DNA of 13,834 bases from an uncultured Eubacteriales bacterium. Lineage in GTDB: Bacteria > Bacillota > Clostridia > Oscillospirales > Oscillospiraceae. The notes under the pieces were generated by a model. The model ran no database searches. It was not told the DNA's origin and was given only the letters and a program-made list of their open reading frames with translations. The position numbers were made by a program, and so were the translations under genes. Each line of letters opens with the position of its first letter. Positions within the stretch are counted from its first letter, which is position 1. The stretch is from contig UROL01000037.1 in the NCBI GenBank assembly GCA_900549495.1, positions 1 to 13,834 of the forward strand. The letters run 5' to 3'. This document shows positions 6,958 through 13,811 of this stretch, in pieces.

Positions 6958-7071
6958 ATGAGGTCAATATCTGTTTATAGCAATACCCCCAATACCGGAT
7001 GCCCAGAAAGCTGGGTACATACCGGTATTGGGGGCACTTATGATTCAGAGGGGCACTTTACGGCTCTTTGA
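6958..7071 (+). CDS. Candidate 37-residue small ORF (uncertain)
   Basis: ATG 6958 is preceded by GGAGG at 6944-6948 with 9-nt spacing. The frame runs 37 codons to TGA 7069-7071, beginning MRSISVYSNTPNTG and ending GHFTAL. It overlaps the 3' end of the leftward hydrolase gene by 14 bp. It spans a long perfect inverted repeat, so the frame may simply be open by chance across a hairpin. No family is recognised. Listed only because the start signal is good. Confidence 0.22.
   Translation: MRSISVYSNTPNTGCPESWVHTGIGGTYDSEGHFTAL
6986..7034. terminator. Long hairpin between convergent genes, possible bidirectional terminator
   Basis: CCCCCAATACCGG (6986-6998) is the exact complement of 7022-7034. 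A second stem, CCCAG (7002-7006) with CTGGG (7011-7015), lies inside. It sits between def and the convergent hydrolase gene, where a shared terminator is expected. Neither side is followed by a T tract, so classical rho-independent function is not assured. Confidence 0.45.
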
Positions 7072-8164
7072 TTTGATTGTTCAGCAGACTGTAGTGGATT
7101 ACGTCCTCCCAGTTTCGGCGCAGAACAATGTCTGCGGTGCAGTCGGTATTGTTGAAGTCGATGGACCACTGGGTGTTGCTGGTAACTTCCTCCGGGTTCG
7201 GGTCCTGGGAGGCGGCACGGAGGGCAGACCAGACCGTGGAGACCGTGTACGTCTCATTCTGAGCCAGCACATCCATCACAGCGTCGTAGCGCTCCCGGCC
7301 ATGACCGTAGATGCCGTTGCGCTGGTTGGGCTCCACCTTGTCACGGTACAGAATGAAGAAATTGGTCACAGCCTCGCTCTTGGTGTCCACCAGCTCCCGG
7401 GCGCTGCTCTCGCAATCGTATTCCACCACCCGGCCATCGCCGGAAGCATCGGTGATGTAAAAATGATAGTCCCGGCCGGAGGAGGCAAACATATCATAGC
7501 CCCGGAGCAGATCCACCGCCTCCTGGGTGGTGGCAGCCCGGTCCAGCACCAGGCGGATGGCCAGTGTGGTGGCGATGGTGGGCTTGCCGGTGTCCTGATG
7601 GACCGGCTCGCTGTCCAGAGTCAGCACGGCAATGGACACGCCCTTTTCGTTCATGCCGTCCAGGCAGATAAAGGGAGCCGTCAGGGTTGCCAGCCTCTTC
7701 TTGAGGTTGGCCTCCGGCTGGTTGGCGGACACATTGTCCAATGCGGCAAAGGCCACAGAGCTGTAGCCGTCCTTGGGGGTGCAGTGCACCAGCATGGCGG
7801 AGGTGTCGTTCTTGAAGTCATAATTCCGGCCCATGTGTACATCGTCTCCGGCATCCGTCAGAGTGAAGGCCGTACAGCCGAACTTGGGTGCCTTGATACG
7901 CACCGGCAGCAGGGGCAGCGACTCGGCAAGAATGGCGTCAATCATGCTCTGATCGTCGGTAATGCCCCGGTTGATCAGCCGGTCCAGGTTATAATCATAG
8001 CGGATATCCATGCTGTAGAGGTTATAGCCGTCGCCGTAATCCGTCAGCTTATGAATGGATGAGACACTCTTCACCCGTCCGCCGTACAGCCAGCAAAACG
8101 CCGCCAAAACGCAGAGAATTGCCAGCAGCAAAAGCAAGAGAACATATTTCAGTGCCTTTTTCAT
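7058..8164 (-). CDS. Membrane-anchored Ntn amide hydrolase (choloylglycine hydrolase/acyltransferase superfamily)
   Basis: The 368-residue protein starts with a basic MKK and a strong hydrophobic segment (about 5-27), which acts as an uncleaved anchor or signal; no good lipobox is seen. The catalytic domain then faces outward. F-G-C97-T-A-F followed by GRNYDF (112-117) matches the N-terminal-nucleophile cysteine and following motif of linear amide C-N hydrolases, including choloylglycine hydrolases and acyl-CoA:6-aminopenicillanate acyltransferase-like proteins. Activity would require cleavage to expose C97. Later segments (CLDGMNEKGVSIAVL, and W-S-x-x-x-N-near-C-terminus) also fit. The substrate is unknown; bile-salt hydrolysis should not be assumed. 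I chose ATG 8164 over an upstream in-frame ATG at 8257, because AGGAGG (8181-8176) sits just before it and the promoter lies between the two. Confidence 0.85.
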   Translation of the reverse strand: MKKALKYVLLLLLLAILCVLAAFCWLYGGRVKSVSSIHKLTDYGDGYNLYSMDIRYDYNLDRLINRGITDDQSMIDAILAESLPLLPVRIKAPKFGCTAFTLTDAGDDVHMGRNYDFKNDTSAMLVHCTPKDGYSSVAFAALDNVSANQPEANLKKRLATLTAPFICLDGMNEKGVSIAVLTLDSEPVHQDTGKPTIATTLAIRLVLDRAATTQEAVDLLRGYDMFASSGRDYHFYITDASGDGRVVEYDCESSARELVDTKSEAVTNFFILYRDKVEPNQRNGIYGHGRERYDAVMDVLAQNETYTVSTVWSALRAASQDPNPEEVTSNTQWSIDFNNTDCTADIVLRRNWEDVIHYSLLNNQIKEP

Positions 8165-8201
8165 TTGATATACTTCCTCCTCTTTACATCTTTTTGTTGC
8201 C

Positions 8202-8230
8202 ATTATATTGGACGCAGCAAAAAAATGCAA
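8202..8230 (-). promoter_or_regulatory. Sigma-A promoter of the Ntn hydrolase gene
   Basis: On the minus strand TTGCAT (8230-8225) and a perfect TATAAT (8207-8202) are separated by 17 bp. Transcription would start near 8195, giving a leader of about 30 nt with AGGAGG. The gene is therefore transcribed on its own, downstream of the rny terminator. Confidence 0.85.
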
Positions 8231-8301
8231 GCCGTTTTTTGAATTATTGTCCGTCAAAGCAGCGGGGTAATTTGCCTATCCTGAATTAGATTCCGCATTG
8301 A

Positions 8302-8333
8302 TAAAAAATACCCGTGGCTTGCGCCACGGGTAT
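8302..8333 (-). terminator. Intrinsic terminator of rny
   Basis: ATACCCGTGGC (8308-8318) pairs perfectly with GCCACGGGTAT (8323-8333) around a 4-nt loop. Read leftward, the stem is followed by a run of T (from the A run at 8303-8308). It lies just past the rny stop codon. Confidence 0.92.
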
Positions 8334-8339
8334 GGGGGC

Positions 8340-9881
8340 TTATTTTGCGAATTCCACAGCCTTGGTTTCCCGAATCACATTGACCTTAATCTGACCGGGG
8401 TATTCCAGCTCGGATTCAATCTTCTTGGCCACATCCCGAGCCAGGAGAATCATGTTGTCCTCGCTGACCTCCTCGGGCTTGACCATGATGCGAACCTCAC
8501 GGCCCGCCTGGATGGCGTAGGCCTTCTCTACGCCGGGATAGGAGCCGGTGAGCTCCTCCAGCTTCTGCAAGCGGCGGATATAGTTCTCCACGTTCTCACG
8601 GCGAGCGCCGGGACGGGCGGCGGAGATGGCATCGGCGGCCTGCACCAGCACGGCAATCACGGTCTTGGGCTCCACGTCGCCGTGGTGTGCCTCAATGGCG
8701 TTGACAATCACCGGGTTTTCCTTGAACTTCCGGGCCAGATCGGCGCCCAGCTGCACGTGGCTGCCCTCTACCTCGTGGTCGATGGACTTGCCCAGGTCAT
8801 GCAGCAGGCCTGCCCGCTTTGCCATTGCCACGTCCACGCCCAGCTCTGCGGCCATCAGGCCGGCAATGTGGGCCACTTCCACGGAATGGTTCAGCACGTT
8901 CTGGCCATAGGAGGTACGGTACTTCTGGCGGCCCAGAATCTTGATAAGCTCCGGATTCAGGTTGTGCACGCCGGTTTCGTAGCAGGCACGCTCGCCCTCT
9001 TCCCGGATGGTGCGGTCCACCTCTTTGCGGGCCTTTTCCACCATATCCTCGATGCGGGTGGGATGGATACGGCCATCTACAATCAGCTTTTCCAGGGCCA
9101 GACGGGCAACCTCCCGGCGCACCGGGTCGAAGGAGCTGACGGTAATGGCCTCGGGGGTATCGTCGATGATAAGGTCCACACCGGTGATGGTTTCCAGGGT
9201 GCGGATATTGCGGCCTTCCCGGCCAATGATTCTGCCCTTCATCTCATCGTTGGGCAGGTTGACCACGGAGACGGTGGTCTCGGCGGCGTGGTCGGCGGCA
9301 CAGCGCTGGATGGCAGTGGCGATGATTTCCCGGCCCTTTTCCTCGGCCTCGTCCTTGAGCTGCTGCTCAATTTCCTTAATCTTCTGGGCGGCCTCGTGGC
9401 GTACGTCCTGCTCGATGGAATCCAGCAGGAACTGCTTTGCCTGGTCCTGGGTCAGCCCGGAAATCTTTTCCAGAGCTTCCAGCTGCTGGTTGCGGATTTC
9501 CTCTGCCTGTGCCTGGGTCTGCTGGACGTTGGCCAGACGGCGGTTGAGCTCGTCTTCCTTCCGCTCGAAGGCTTCGGTCTTTTTGTCCAGGGTGGTTTCC
9601 TTCTGCTCCAGACGGCGCTCCTGCTTGGTCAGCTCCGCCCGGCGCTCTTTGACTTCCTTGTCGTGTTCTGCGCGAGATTTATGGATCTCATCCTTGGCTT
9701 CCAGCAGCATTTCCTTCTTCCGGTTTTCGCCGGTGCGGATGGCCTCGTTCACAAGCCGGGTTGCCTCTTCCTCGGCGGAGCCGATGGCACGCTCAGCAAC
9801 TCTCTTGCGATACAGCACACCGCCGCCAAAGCCGGCGCCGATGCCCAGGATGGTAACAACGATGGTAATTACCCAAACCAT
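8340..9881 (-). CDS. rny: Ribonuclease Y
   Basis: This 513-residue protein has the typical length and layout of RNase Y. A single N-terminal membrane helix (about 2-23) anchors it in the membrane. A long charged coiled coil (about 30-195) follows. Next is a KH domain with [11 protein letters not shown] (217-227), and then an HD domain with H332, the pair H361-D362 (LLHDLGK) and D417 (AADAIS). The enzyme is the main endonuclease starting mRNA decay in many Bacillota. ATG 9881 gives the standard MVWVITIVV start. Unusually, the perfect AAGGAGGTG (9903-9895) lies about 13-15 nt upstream rather than 6-9. The next in-frame codon that would sit nearer is ATT. A frame extending to 10013 is open but has no start signal. 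Transcription comes from the promoter at 10099-10127 through a long leader. Confidence 0.96.
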   Translation of the reverse strand: MVWVITIVVTILGIGAGFGGGVLYRKRVAERAIGSAEEEATRLVNEAIRTGENRKKEMLLEAKDEIHKSRAEHDKEVKERRAELTKQERRLEQKETTLDKKTEAFERKEDELNRRLANVQQTQAQAEEIRNQQLEALEKISGLTQDQAKQFLLDSIEQDVRHEAAQKIKEIEQQLKDEAEEKGREIIATAIQRCAADHAAETTVSVVNLPNDEMKGRIIGREGRNIRTLETITGVDLIIDDTPEAITVSSFDPVRREVARLALEKLIVDGRIHPTRIEDMVEKARKEVDRTIREEGERACYETGVHNLNPELIKILGRQKYRTSYGQNVLNHSVEVAHIAGLMAAELGVDVAMAKRAGLLHDLGKSIDHEVEGSHVQLGADLARKFKENPVIVNAIEAHHGDVEPKTVIAVLVQAADAISAARPGARRENVENYIRRLQKLEELTGSYPGVEKAYAIQAGREVRIMVKPEEVSEDNMILLARDVAKKIESELEYPGQIKVNVIRETKAVEFAK

Positions 9882-10092
9882 AATTCTTGCAGCACACCTC
9901 CTTCCAAAAAATTGCGGCCAGGGGTGTGCGTTTGTCCCCATGTGAAATTGTCGAGAAAAATCGCCATAAAGGCGGAAAATCATAACAAAAACGCCACGCG
10001 GCGATAAACGCAAATCCCGGCCTGATGCCGGTTATCCAAATGAAACGCACCGCTGCGAAATTGGCTGTCCCACAGCAGGCGCGTACCATACC
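9882..10092 (-). promoter_or_regulatory. Long rny 5' leader with small hairpins
   Basis: From the predicted start near 10092 to the ATG there are about 210 nt. Hairpins visible are CCGGC/GCCGG (10017-10031), CGCC/GGCG (9992-10003) and CGCC/GGCG (9962-9974). On the minus strand the second is followed at once by TTTTTGTT, a weak terminator-like shape. No known riboswitch family is recognised. Confidence 0.5.
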
Positions 10093-10098
10093 GTGTTT

Positions 10099-10127
10099 AT
10101 TGTACTTGCATCCCGGCTTGATGTCAA
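10099..10127 (-). promoter_or_regulatory. Sigma-A promoter of rny
   Basis: On the minus strand a consensus TTGACA (10127-10122), a 17-bp spacer and TACAAT (10104-10099, one mismatch) form a strong promoter. It is back-to-back with the tRNA-Leu promoter; the two -35 boxes are 40 bp apart. Confidence 0.9.
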
Positions 10128-10167
10128 GGTTTTTTTCATCACATTTGCCAAACCGTTCCGGTGGGAG

Positions 10168-10196
10168 TTGACAAAAATTTTTGAAAATGATAGAAT
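10168..10196 (+). promoter_or_regulatory. Sigma-A promoter of tRNA-Leu
   Basis: TTGACA (10168-10173), 17 bp, then TAGAAT (10191-10196, one mismatch). Transcription should start near 10203, about 28 nt before the mature tRNA end. Confidence 0.92.
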
Positions 10197-10230
10197 GCTG
10201 GCGTGGATGTTGTCCATCTCATATTTTTAT

Positions 10231-10314
10231 GCGGGCATGGTGGAATTGGTAGACTCGGTGGATTTAGGTTCCACTGCCAAAAGCGTGCAGGTTCGAGTCC
10301 TGTTGCCCGCACCA
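10231..10314 (+). tRNA. tRNA-Leu, anticodon UAG
   Basis: The acceptor arms GCGGGCA (10231-10237) and TGCCCGC (10304-10310) pair over 7 bp, with discriminator A10311 and an encoded CCA (10312-10314). The anticodon stem GTGGA/TCCAC encloses loop TTTAGGT with anticodon TAG at 10265-10267, reading CUA and wobble-related leucine codons. A variable arm longer than in class I tRNAs and the GGTTCGAGTCC T arm fit a class II leucine tRNA. It has its own promoter and a likely terminator, so it is a single-tRNA transcript. Confidence 0.97.
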
Positions 10315-10325
10315 AACCAATATAA

Positions 10326-10370
10326 TCCGAACCTAGTTTCCCTGTGGGAGATGGGTTCGGAGTATTTGTT
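10326..10370 (+). terminator. Probable terminator of tRNA-Leu
   Basis: TCCGAACC (10326-10333) pairs with GGTTCGGA (10354-10361). An inner TCCC/GGGA stem (10339-10349) lies inside. The T-rich stretch GTATTTGTTTG follows. The position 12 nt after the CCA end fits a tRNA terminator, although the T tract is interrupted. Confidence 0.65.
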
Positions 10371-10461
10371 TGCTTCATTAAATTTGAGAAAGCCCATTTC
10401 CGAAACGGTGTCATCAAACCACCAGAGCCAAAACCCAGAGGGCCAAGAAAAAGAAACAGAA

Positions 10462-10506
10462 AATGCAGGCGCTTGTCAAGCCGGTGGCTTGATGGGCGTC
10501 TGCATT
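10462..10506 (-). terminator. Terminator hairpin of the SPFH operon
   Basis: The outer stem AATGCAGGCGC (10462-10472) pairs with GCGTCTGCATT (10496-10506) with one G-T pair. The inner stem TCAAGCC/GGCTTGA (10476-10492) has a 3-nt loop. Read leftward it is followed by the T-rich TTTTCTGTTTCTTTTTC. It lies about 75 nt past the stop of the membrane protein gene. The rest of the gap 10371-10581 shows nothing I can identify. Confidence 0.75.
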
Positions 10507-10581
10507 TCTTCCATTCGTATTATATCACATTGGCAAAGCATGTCACTAGAAGGACGGCAGCGCAAACGTGACATTCAGAAT

Positions 10582-11262
10582 TTACCCCTTATTCAGCTTG
10601 CACAGCCGGTTCCTTTCTTTCAGCAGATTATCCGCTTTCTTCACAAGCTGCAAAACGGCTCCGTTGTCCTCGTCCACAATGGCGGCCTGCAAATCATCTA
10701 CGGCGGCAGACAGATCCCGCTCGATTGCTGCCAGGGGCTCACTGCTGACGGGGTCGCTGTTGCGGATGTTTTCACAGAACGCCTTGACCTCCGGGGAATC
10801 GCACTGGGCGGCGATTTGGTTGGTTTTGGATTGGAGGGAGCGCATAAAGGTCACGTCCTTTCTGAGCCGCTGATCCTGGGTGTGGATGGTCTCCACCACC
10901 GCATCGGCACTAATAAGACCAATAACCGCAGCCCCCAGCATGGCAGCATATACCAAAACCGCCAGCCATGCGGGAGTCCATTTACCGAGAGCCATAAATA
11001 CCAGGCTGAGCGCCAGCTGCCCACCGCCGTAGATCACGCCGATCCGGGCAATGGGAAAACCGTAAAAGCGGCTTGTGGCATCCGGCTTTTTCAAAAATGC
11101 GGTGTAGAGCGCCCAGCCGGTTACAGCGAAAGCAACCAGGCTGAACACAAAGCTGGCCCAAAACACTGCCGTATGTACAAAGGGAATCAGAAATGCCACC
11201 AGAAGATAGAGAGTCAGCAGCACACCCAAGCAGATTGCGCCCCGTGTAAAATCCTTTTTCAT
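10582..11262 (-). CDS. Four-helix membrane protein partner of the SPFH gene
   Basis: The protein has 226 residues and no family that I can name. Four hydrophobic segments are visible at about 8-30, 33-57, 73-92 and 98-119. A soluble, mostly helical, charged tail (about 125-226) follows, and probably lies in the cytoplasm. There are no catalytic motifs. It starts 3 bp after the stop of the SPFH gene, with its GGGAGAA ribosome binding site overlapping that gene's end, so the two are cotranscribed and probably coupled. The pairing of a membrane protein with an SPFH/zinc-ribbon protein recalls the B. subtilis ydjG-ydjH-ydjI membrane-stress operon. A role as the membrane anchor or partner of the SPFH protein is an inference from position only. 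Confidence 0.75.
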   Translation of the reverse strand: MKKDFTRGAICLGVLLTLYLLVAFLIPFVHTAVFWASFVFSLVAFAVTGWALYTAFLKKPDATSRFYGFPIARIGVIYGGGQLALSLVFMALGKWTPAWLAVLVYAAMLGAAVIGLISADAVVETIHTQDQRLRKDVTFMRSLQSKTNQIAAQCDSPEVKAFCENIRNSDPVSSEPLAAIERDLSAAVDDLQAAIVDEDNGAVLQLVKKADNLLKERNRLCKLNKG

Positions 11263-11265
11263 GGC

Positions 11266-13143
11266 TTATTCTCCCTTCCTATGTCCACACTCCGGGCAGA
11301 ATTTACTCTGAATATTCTGGGTTCCGCATTCCGGGCAAGTCCAGGCGGCAGGGATTTCCGGCTTCTTGCAGCCGCATTCCGGGCAGAACTTACTCTCAAT
11401 GCCTTGCGTTCCGCAGTTGGGGCAATCCCAGCCCTGCTTGGGTTCCGGCTTCTTGCCGCCGCACTCCGGGCAGAACTTGCTCTGAATGTTCTTCGTGCCA
11501 CACGCCGGGCAGTCCCAGCCGGAGGTTGCAGGGGCATCCGGGGAAGCAGGGGCGGGTTGGAAGGCATTCATCATGCTGCCAATCTGGGGCGCAACGGCAC
11601 CGGCAGCAGCCATGCCGACCCCAAGGCCCAGCATATCCCCCAGAATGCTGCTTCCGCCGCCACCGGCAGAAATGGCAGGCCCCATGTTGCCGATGCCTTC
11701 GGCAAAGGCCTTCTGCACATCCGCCTGAAGGACATCCCGCTGGTTATAGCCCTTGAGCCGCATTTCCTCGGCTTCGATCTGCGCCAGCTGGGCTTTGCGT
11801 TCCATTTCCAGCTGCATACGCAGGCGTTCCGCACCCACATCGGCGGTGGCTTCTGCCAGCTTCCTTTGTCCGGCGTATTGGGCTTCCAGCACAGAGGATT
11901 CGCCCTTCTGGGCGATGACATTCCGATGGGCGATCTCCACCTGTGCAAGATTTTCCTGAATGCGGATATCCAGCTGCTTCTGCGCTTCCATCTCTGCCAG
12001 TTTCAGTTCCGTTTCCGTGGCAATGGCAGACTTGGTCAGATCCTTCTGCCGCATCTGGATCATGGTTTGCAGGGCATCGTAGCCCAGCTCGCCCTTTTGG
12101 GGGAGCATAATGCCCATGACCAAGAATTCGGTAATCACAATGCCATACTGGTCAAAATAGGGCTGCAAAACAGGCAGCAATGCCGCAGACAGCCGCAGCT
12201 TCTGCTGGTCGATTTGCAGCAGATCCAGCTTTTCGGCGGTGATGGCATTTGCCAGATGGGTGGAGATGGCCAGCTGGACAATGCTGCGGAAGTAGCTCTT
12301 GATATGTCCCTCGCCGTCCTCCATCAGCTCCTGCCGGGTCAGGCTGCCGGTGGTACCCACCAGCTTGAGCAGCAGCTTCCGGGAATCCGCCACCCGGAAG
12401 TTCAGCAAGCCTCTTGCGCCAATGCTAATGGGTGCGCCGGTTTGCGGCTCAATGAAGCTAACCTTCTCCGAAGTTCCCCACTTCACCGCCATCTGGTGGG
12501 TCAGGTTAAAGAAGTAGACCTCGCTGTGGAAGGTTCCCTCGGTATCTGTGGGCAGCTTGTAGAGCTTTTCCAGAATGGGCAGCTGCTGGGTTTCCAGGGT
12601 ATACCGCCCCGGCCCAAACAGATCCAGTGCCTGGCCGTCCCGGAAGAAAACGGCCTCCTGGCTTTCGTGGACAATGAGCTGAGAACCCAGGTTGAAGTCC
12701 TCAATGGGATGCTTCCACACCAAGGTGTCGCTGTCGCCCTCATACTTGATGATGCTGGCCAGACCGTCCTTTCTGATCTCCTCAGCCTTGACCCGCTCTG
12801 CCACATCGTTCACATGGTCGCAAACCGGGCATATATAGGAGCTGGCTCCTTTGGCTGTCCGCAGCCGCACACCGCACTGGCCGCAGGAAAACTCCACCGT
12901 CTTGTCCCGCTCTGCCATGGTATTGATGGGCTCCCCGCAGACAGGGCACTTGGCATTCTCCCCCTTGCTCTGGTCAAAGACTACCTCGTTGCCGCAGTGG
13001 GGACACCGGCGGCTTGCCAGCTTGTCCGTGCGGACATCGATGGTGTAGCCGCAGGCGCAGTCAATCTTCTTGCGTGCAAAGAAGCCTGTTTTGGCCTCGG
13101 CGTAGCGCCCACAGTTGGGGCATTCAATTACAAATTTAGACAT
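11266..13143 (-). CDS. SPFH (band 7) protein with zinc ribbons at both ends
   Basis: The protein has 625 residues. The N terminus has three paired cysteine clusters: C8/C11 with C29/C31, C47/C50 with C66/C69, and C87/C90 with C105/C108. The SPFH domain spans about 145-345 and resembles the YdjI-type 'virion core protein' group. A charged coiled coil (about 365-470) follows, then a Gly-rich hydrophobic stretch (494-520). A proline/alanine linker leads to three near-identical C-terminal zinc ribbons (C545-C561, C574-C590, C603-C619), each with W-x-CPxCGT and SKFCPECG. SPFH proteins form membrane-associated oligomers that organise partners. No catalytic domain is visible, and no N-terminal signal, so it is probably a cytoplasmic-face scaffold. 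The ATG follows AGAAGGAG with good spacing. No sigma-A promoter is evident upstream, where REP sequences fill the gap. Confidence 0.88.
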   Translation of the reverse strand: MSKFVIECPNCGRYAEAKTGFFARKKIDCACGYTIDVRTDKLASRRCPHCGNEVVFDQSKGENAKCPVCGEPINTMAERDKTVEFSCGQCGVRLRTAKGASSYICPVCDHVNDVAERVKAEEIRKDGLASIIKYEGDSDTLVWKHPIEDFNLGSQLIVHESQEAVFFRDGQALDLFGPGRYTLETQQLPILEKLYKLPTDTEGTFHSEVYFFNLTHQMAVKWGTSEKVSFIEPQTGAPISIGARGLLNFRVADSRKLLLKLVGTTGSLTRQELMEDGEGHIKSYFRSIVQLAISTHLANAITAEKLDLLQIDQQKLRLSAALLPVLQPYFDQYGIVITEFLVMGIMLPQKGELGYDALQTMIQMRQKDLTKSAIATETELKLAEMEAQKQLDIRIQENLAQVEIAHRNVIAQKGESSVLEAQYAGQRKLAEATADVGAERLRMQLEMERKAQLAQIEAEEMRLKGYNQRDVLQADVQKAFAEGIGNMGPAISAGGGGSSILGDMLGLGVGMAAAGAVAPQIGSMMNAFQPAPASPDAPATSGWDCPACGTKNIQSKFCPECGGKKPEPKQGWDCPNCGTQGIESKFCPECGCKKPEIPAAWTCPECGTQNIQSKFCPECGHRKGE

Positions 13144-13164
13144 AAAATATCTCCTTCTCTTCTT

Positions 13165-13192
13165 GTAGGGAAGACTGGGCAGCCGCCCCTAC
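13165..13192. repeat. Degenerate inverted pair of GTAG motifs
   Basis: GTAGGG (13165-13170) and CCCTAC (13187-13192) form an inverted pair, 16 nt apart. The right member, read on the minus strand, starts GTAGGGGCGGCTGCCC, a shortened version of the REP hairpin. It lies directly upstream of the SPFH start codon region. Confidence 0.5.
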
Positions 13193-13204
13193 GGCACACG
13201 CCCT

Positions 13205-13227
13205 GTAGGGGAGGCTATTAGCCTCCC
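13205..13227 (+). repeat. GTAG-type REP hairpin near the transposase
   Basis: GTAG (13205-13208), then a perfect 7-bp stem GGGAGGC/GCCTCCC with loop TATTA (13216-13220). Compared with the REP at 13812-13834, one C:G pair is replaced by A:T on both sides of the stem. This compensatory change shows that the hairpin itself is selected. Confidence 0.75.
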
Positions 13228-13286
13228 GAAGTGTACGCGACTGAGCTGTTCGATGAATGGTGAAATGATGCAGTGGCTTCGCCGCT

Positions 13287-13308
13287 GGCGGCTAATTAGC
13301 CGCCCCAC
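13287..13308 (-). repeat. REP-like palindrome with GTGG instead of GTAG
   Basis: GGCGGCTAATTAGCCGCC (13287-13304) is a perfect 18-bp palindrome. On the minus strand it is preceded by GTGG (13308-13305), one base off the REP tetranucleotide. It lies 24 bp beyond the stop codon end of the transposase gene. A CGATGAATGG at 13251-13260 nearby is also found, inverted, in the large repeat at 203-212. Confidence 0.55.
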
Positions 13309-13331
13309 ACGGTGTTTCAAAACCCTGGAAT

Positions 13332-13790
13332 TTACTTCTCGAAAAAGCAATCTTCCTTCCATTTTTTGTGATTATACACAACATAATTCCATATTTTCAG
13401 ATAATCCTGTTCGCCACGAATTACGTGGTCATGGTAGCTTTTCTGCCATATGCTTTTCCCTATTGTGCGGGAAACCGCCTGCTTCATTTGACCCACCACC
13501 TTTGACAATGTCGCCGTATTTCCTTCTGCTATTTGTAGGATGATATGTACATGGTTTGGCATGACATTGTACTGCAAAACCTGGACGCAGGGATAATGCA
13601 GTGGGATTTCCTGGATGCATCTTTCTACAATCATCCCAGCATCCGAAAGAGCCGGATGGCCATCCATTAGCTGCTCAGATTTCCAAAACAATTTTGTTTT
13701 CCCGGCAGTGCAGATGGTAACAAAATAATAGCCCGGACTTTTATAGTCATAACAGCGAAGTCGATTGGCCTTCCTTTTGGGTAATTCCAT
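13332..13790 (-). CDS. REP-associated tyrosine transposase (RAYT, Y1/HUH family)
   Basis: The protein has 152 residues, close to the usual RAYT length, and appears complete. YYFVTICTAGK (21-31) is the N-terminal strand of the Y1 transposase fold. The metal-binding HUH motif is H80-V-H82 in VMPNHVHII. The catalytic tyrosine is most likely Y119 in IWQKSYHDHVIRG, followed by the family's D-Y-x5-Y-x-x-x-N-x-x-x-W tail. RAYTs cleave and rejoin single-stranded REP DNA and are domesticated relatives of IS200/IS605 TnpA. They usually exist as single copies flanked by the REPs they act on, as seen here. The gene is visibly more AT-rich than its neighbours, which suggests transfer. GGAGGAAG lies about 14 nt before the ATG, next to the REP at 13812. 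Confidence 0.93.
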   Translation of the reverse strand: MELPKRKANRLRCYDYKSPGYYFVTICTAGKTKLFWKSEQLMDGHPALSDAGMIVERCIQEIPLHYPCVQVLQYNVMPNHVHIILQIAEGNTATLSKVVGQMKQAVSRTIGKSIWQKSYHDHVIRGEQDYLKIWNYVVYNHKKWKEDCFFEK

Positions 13791-13811
13791 TCCTATTCTA
13801 TTCTTCCTCCC

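Noticed and set aside
7028..8062. 344-codon rightward frame
   Set aside because: It is antisense to the Ntn hydrolase, which has its own promoter, ribosome binding site and catalytic motifs.
8298..10007. 569-codon rightward frame
   Set aside because: It is antisense to rny, whose KH and HD motifs are unmistakable, and its translation is low-complexity.
9793..10089. 98-codon leftward frame starting about 3 nt after the predicted rny transcription start
   Set aside because: It would need leaderless translation and runs into rny out of frame. The translation shows no family features.
10231..10314. tRNA-Leu as an integration site for a mobile element
   Set aside because: No integrase gene lies nearby and no duplicated tRNA 3' end was seen in the window.
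10093..13221. Very long rightward reading frame of over 1000 codons
   Set aside because: It runs through the tRNA-Leu and lies antisense to two genes with clear domains, ribosome binding sites and terminators. It is an effect of GC-rich codon use on the opposite strand.
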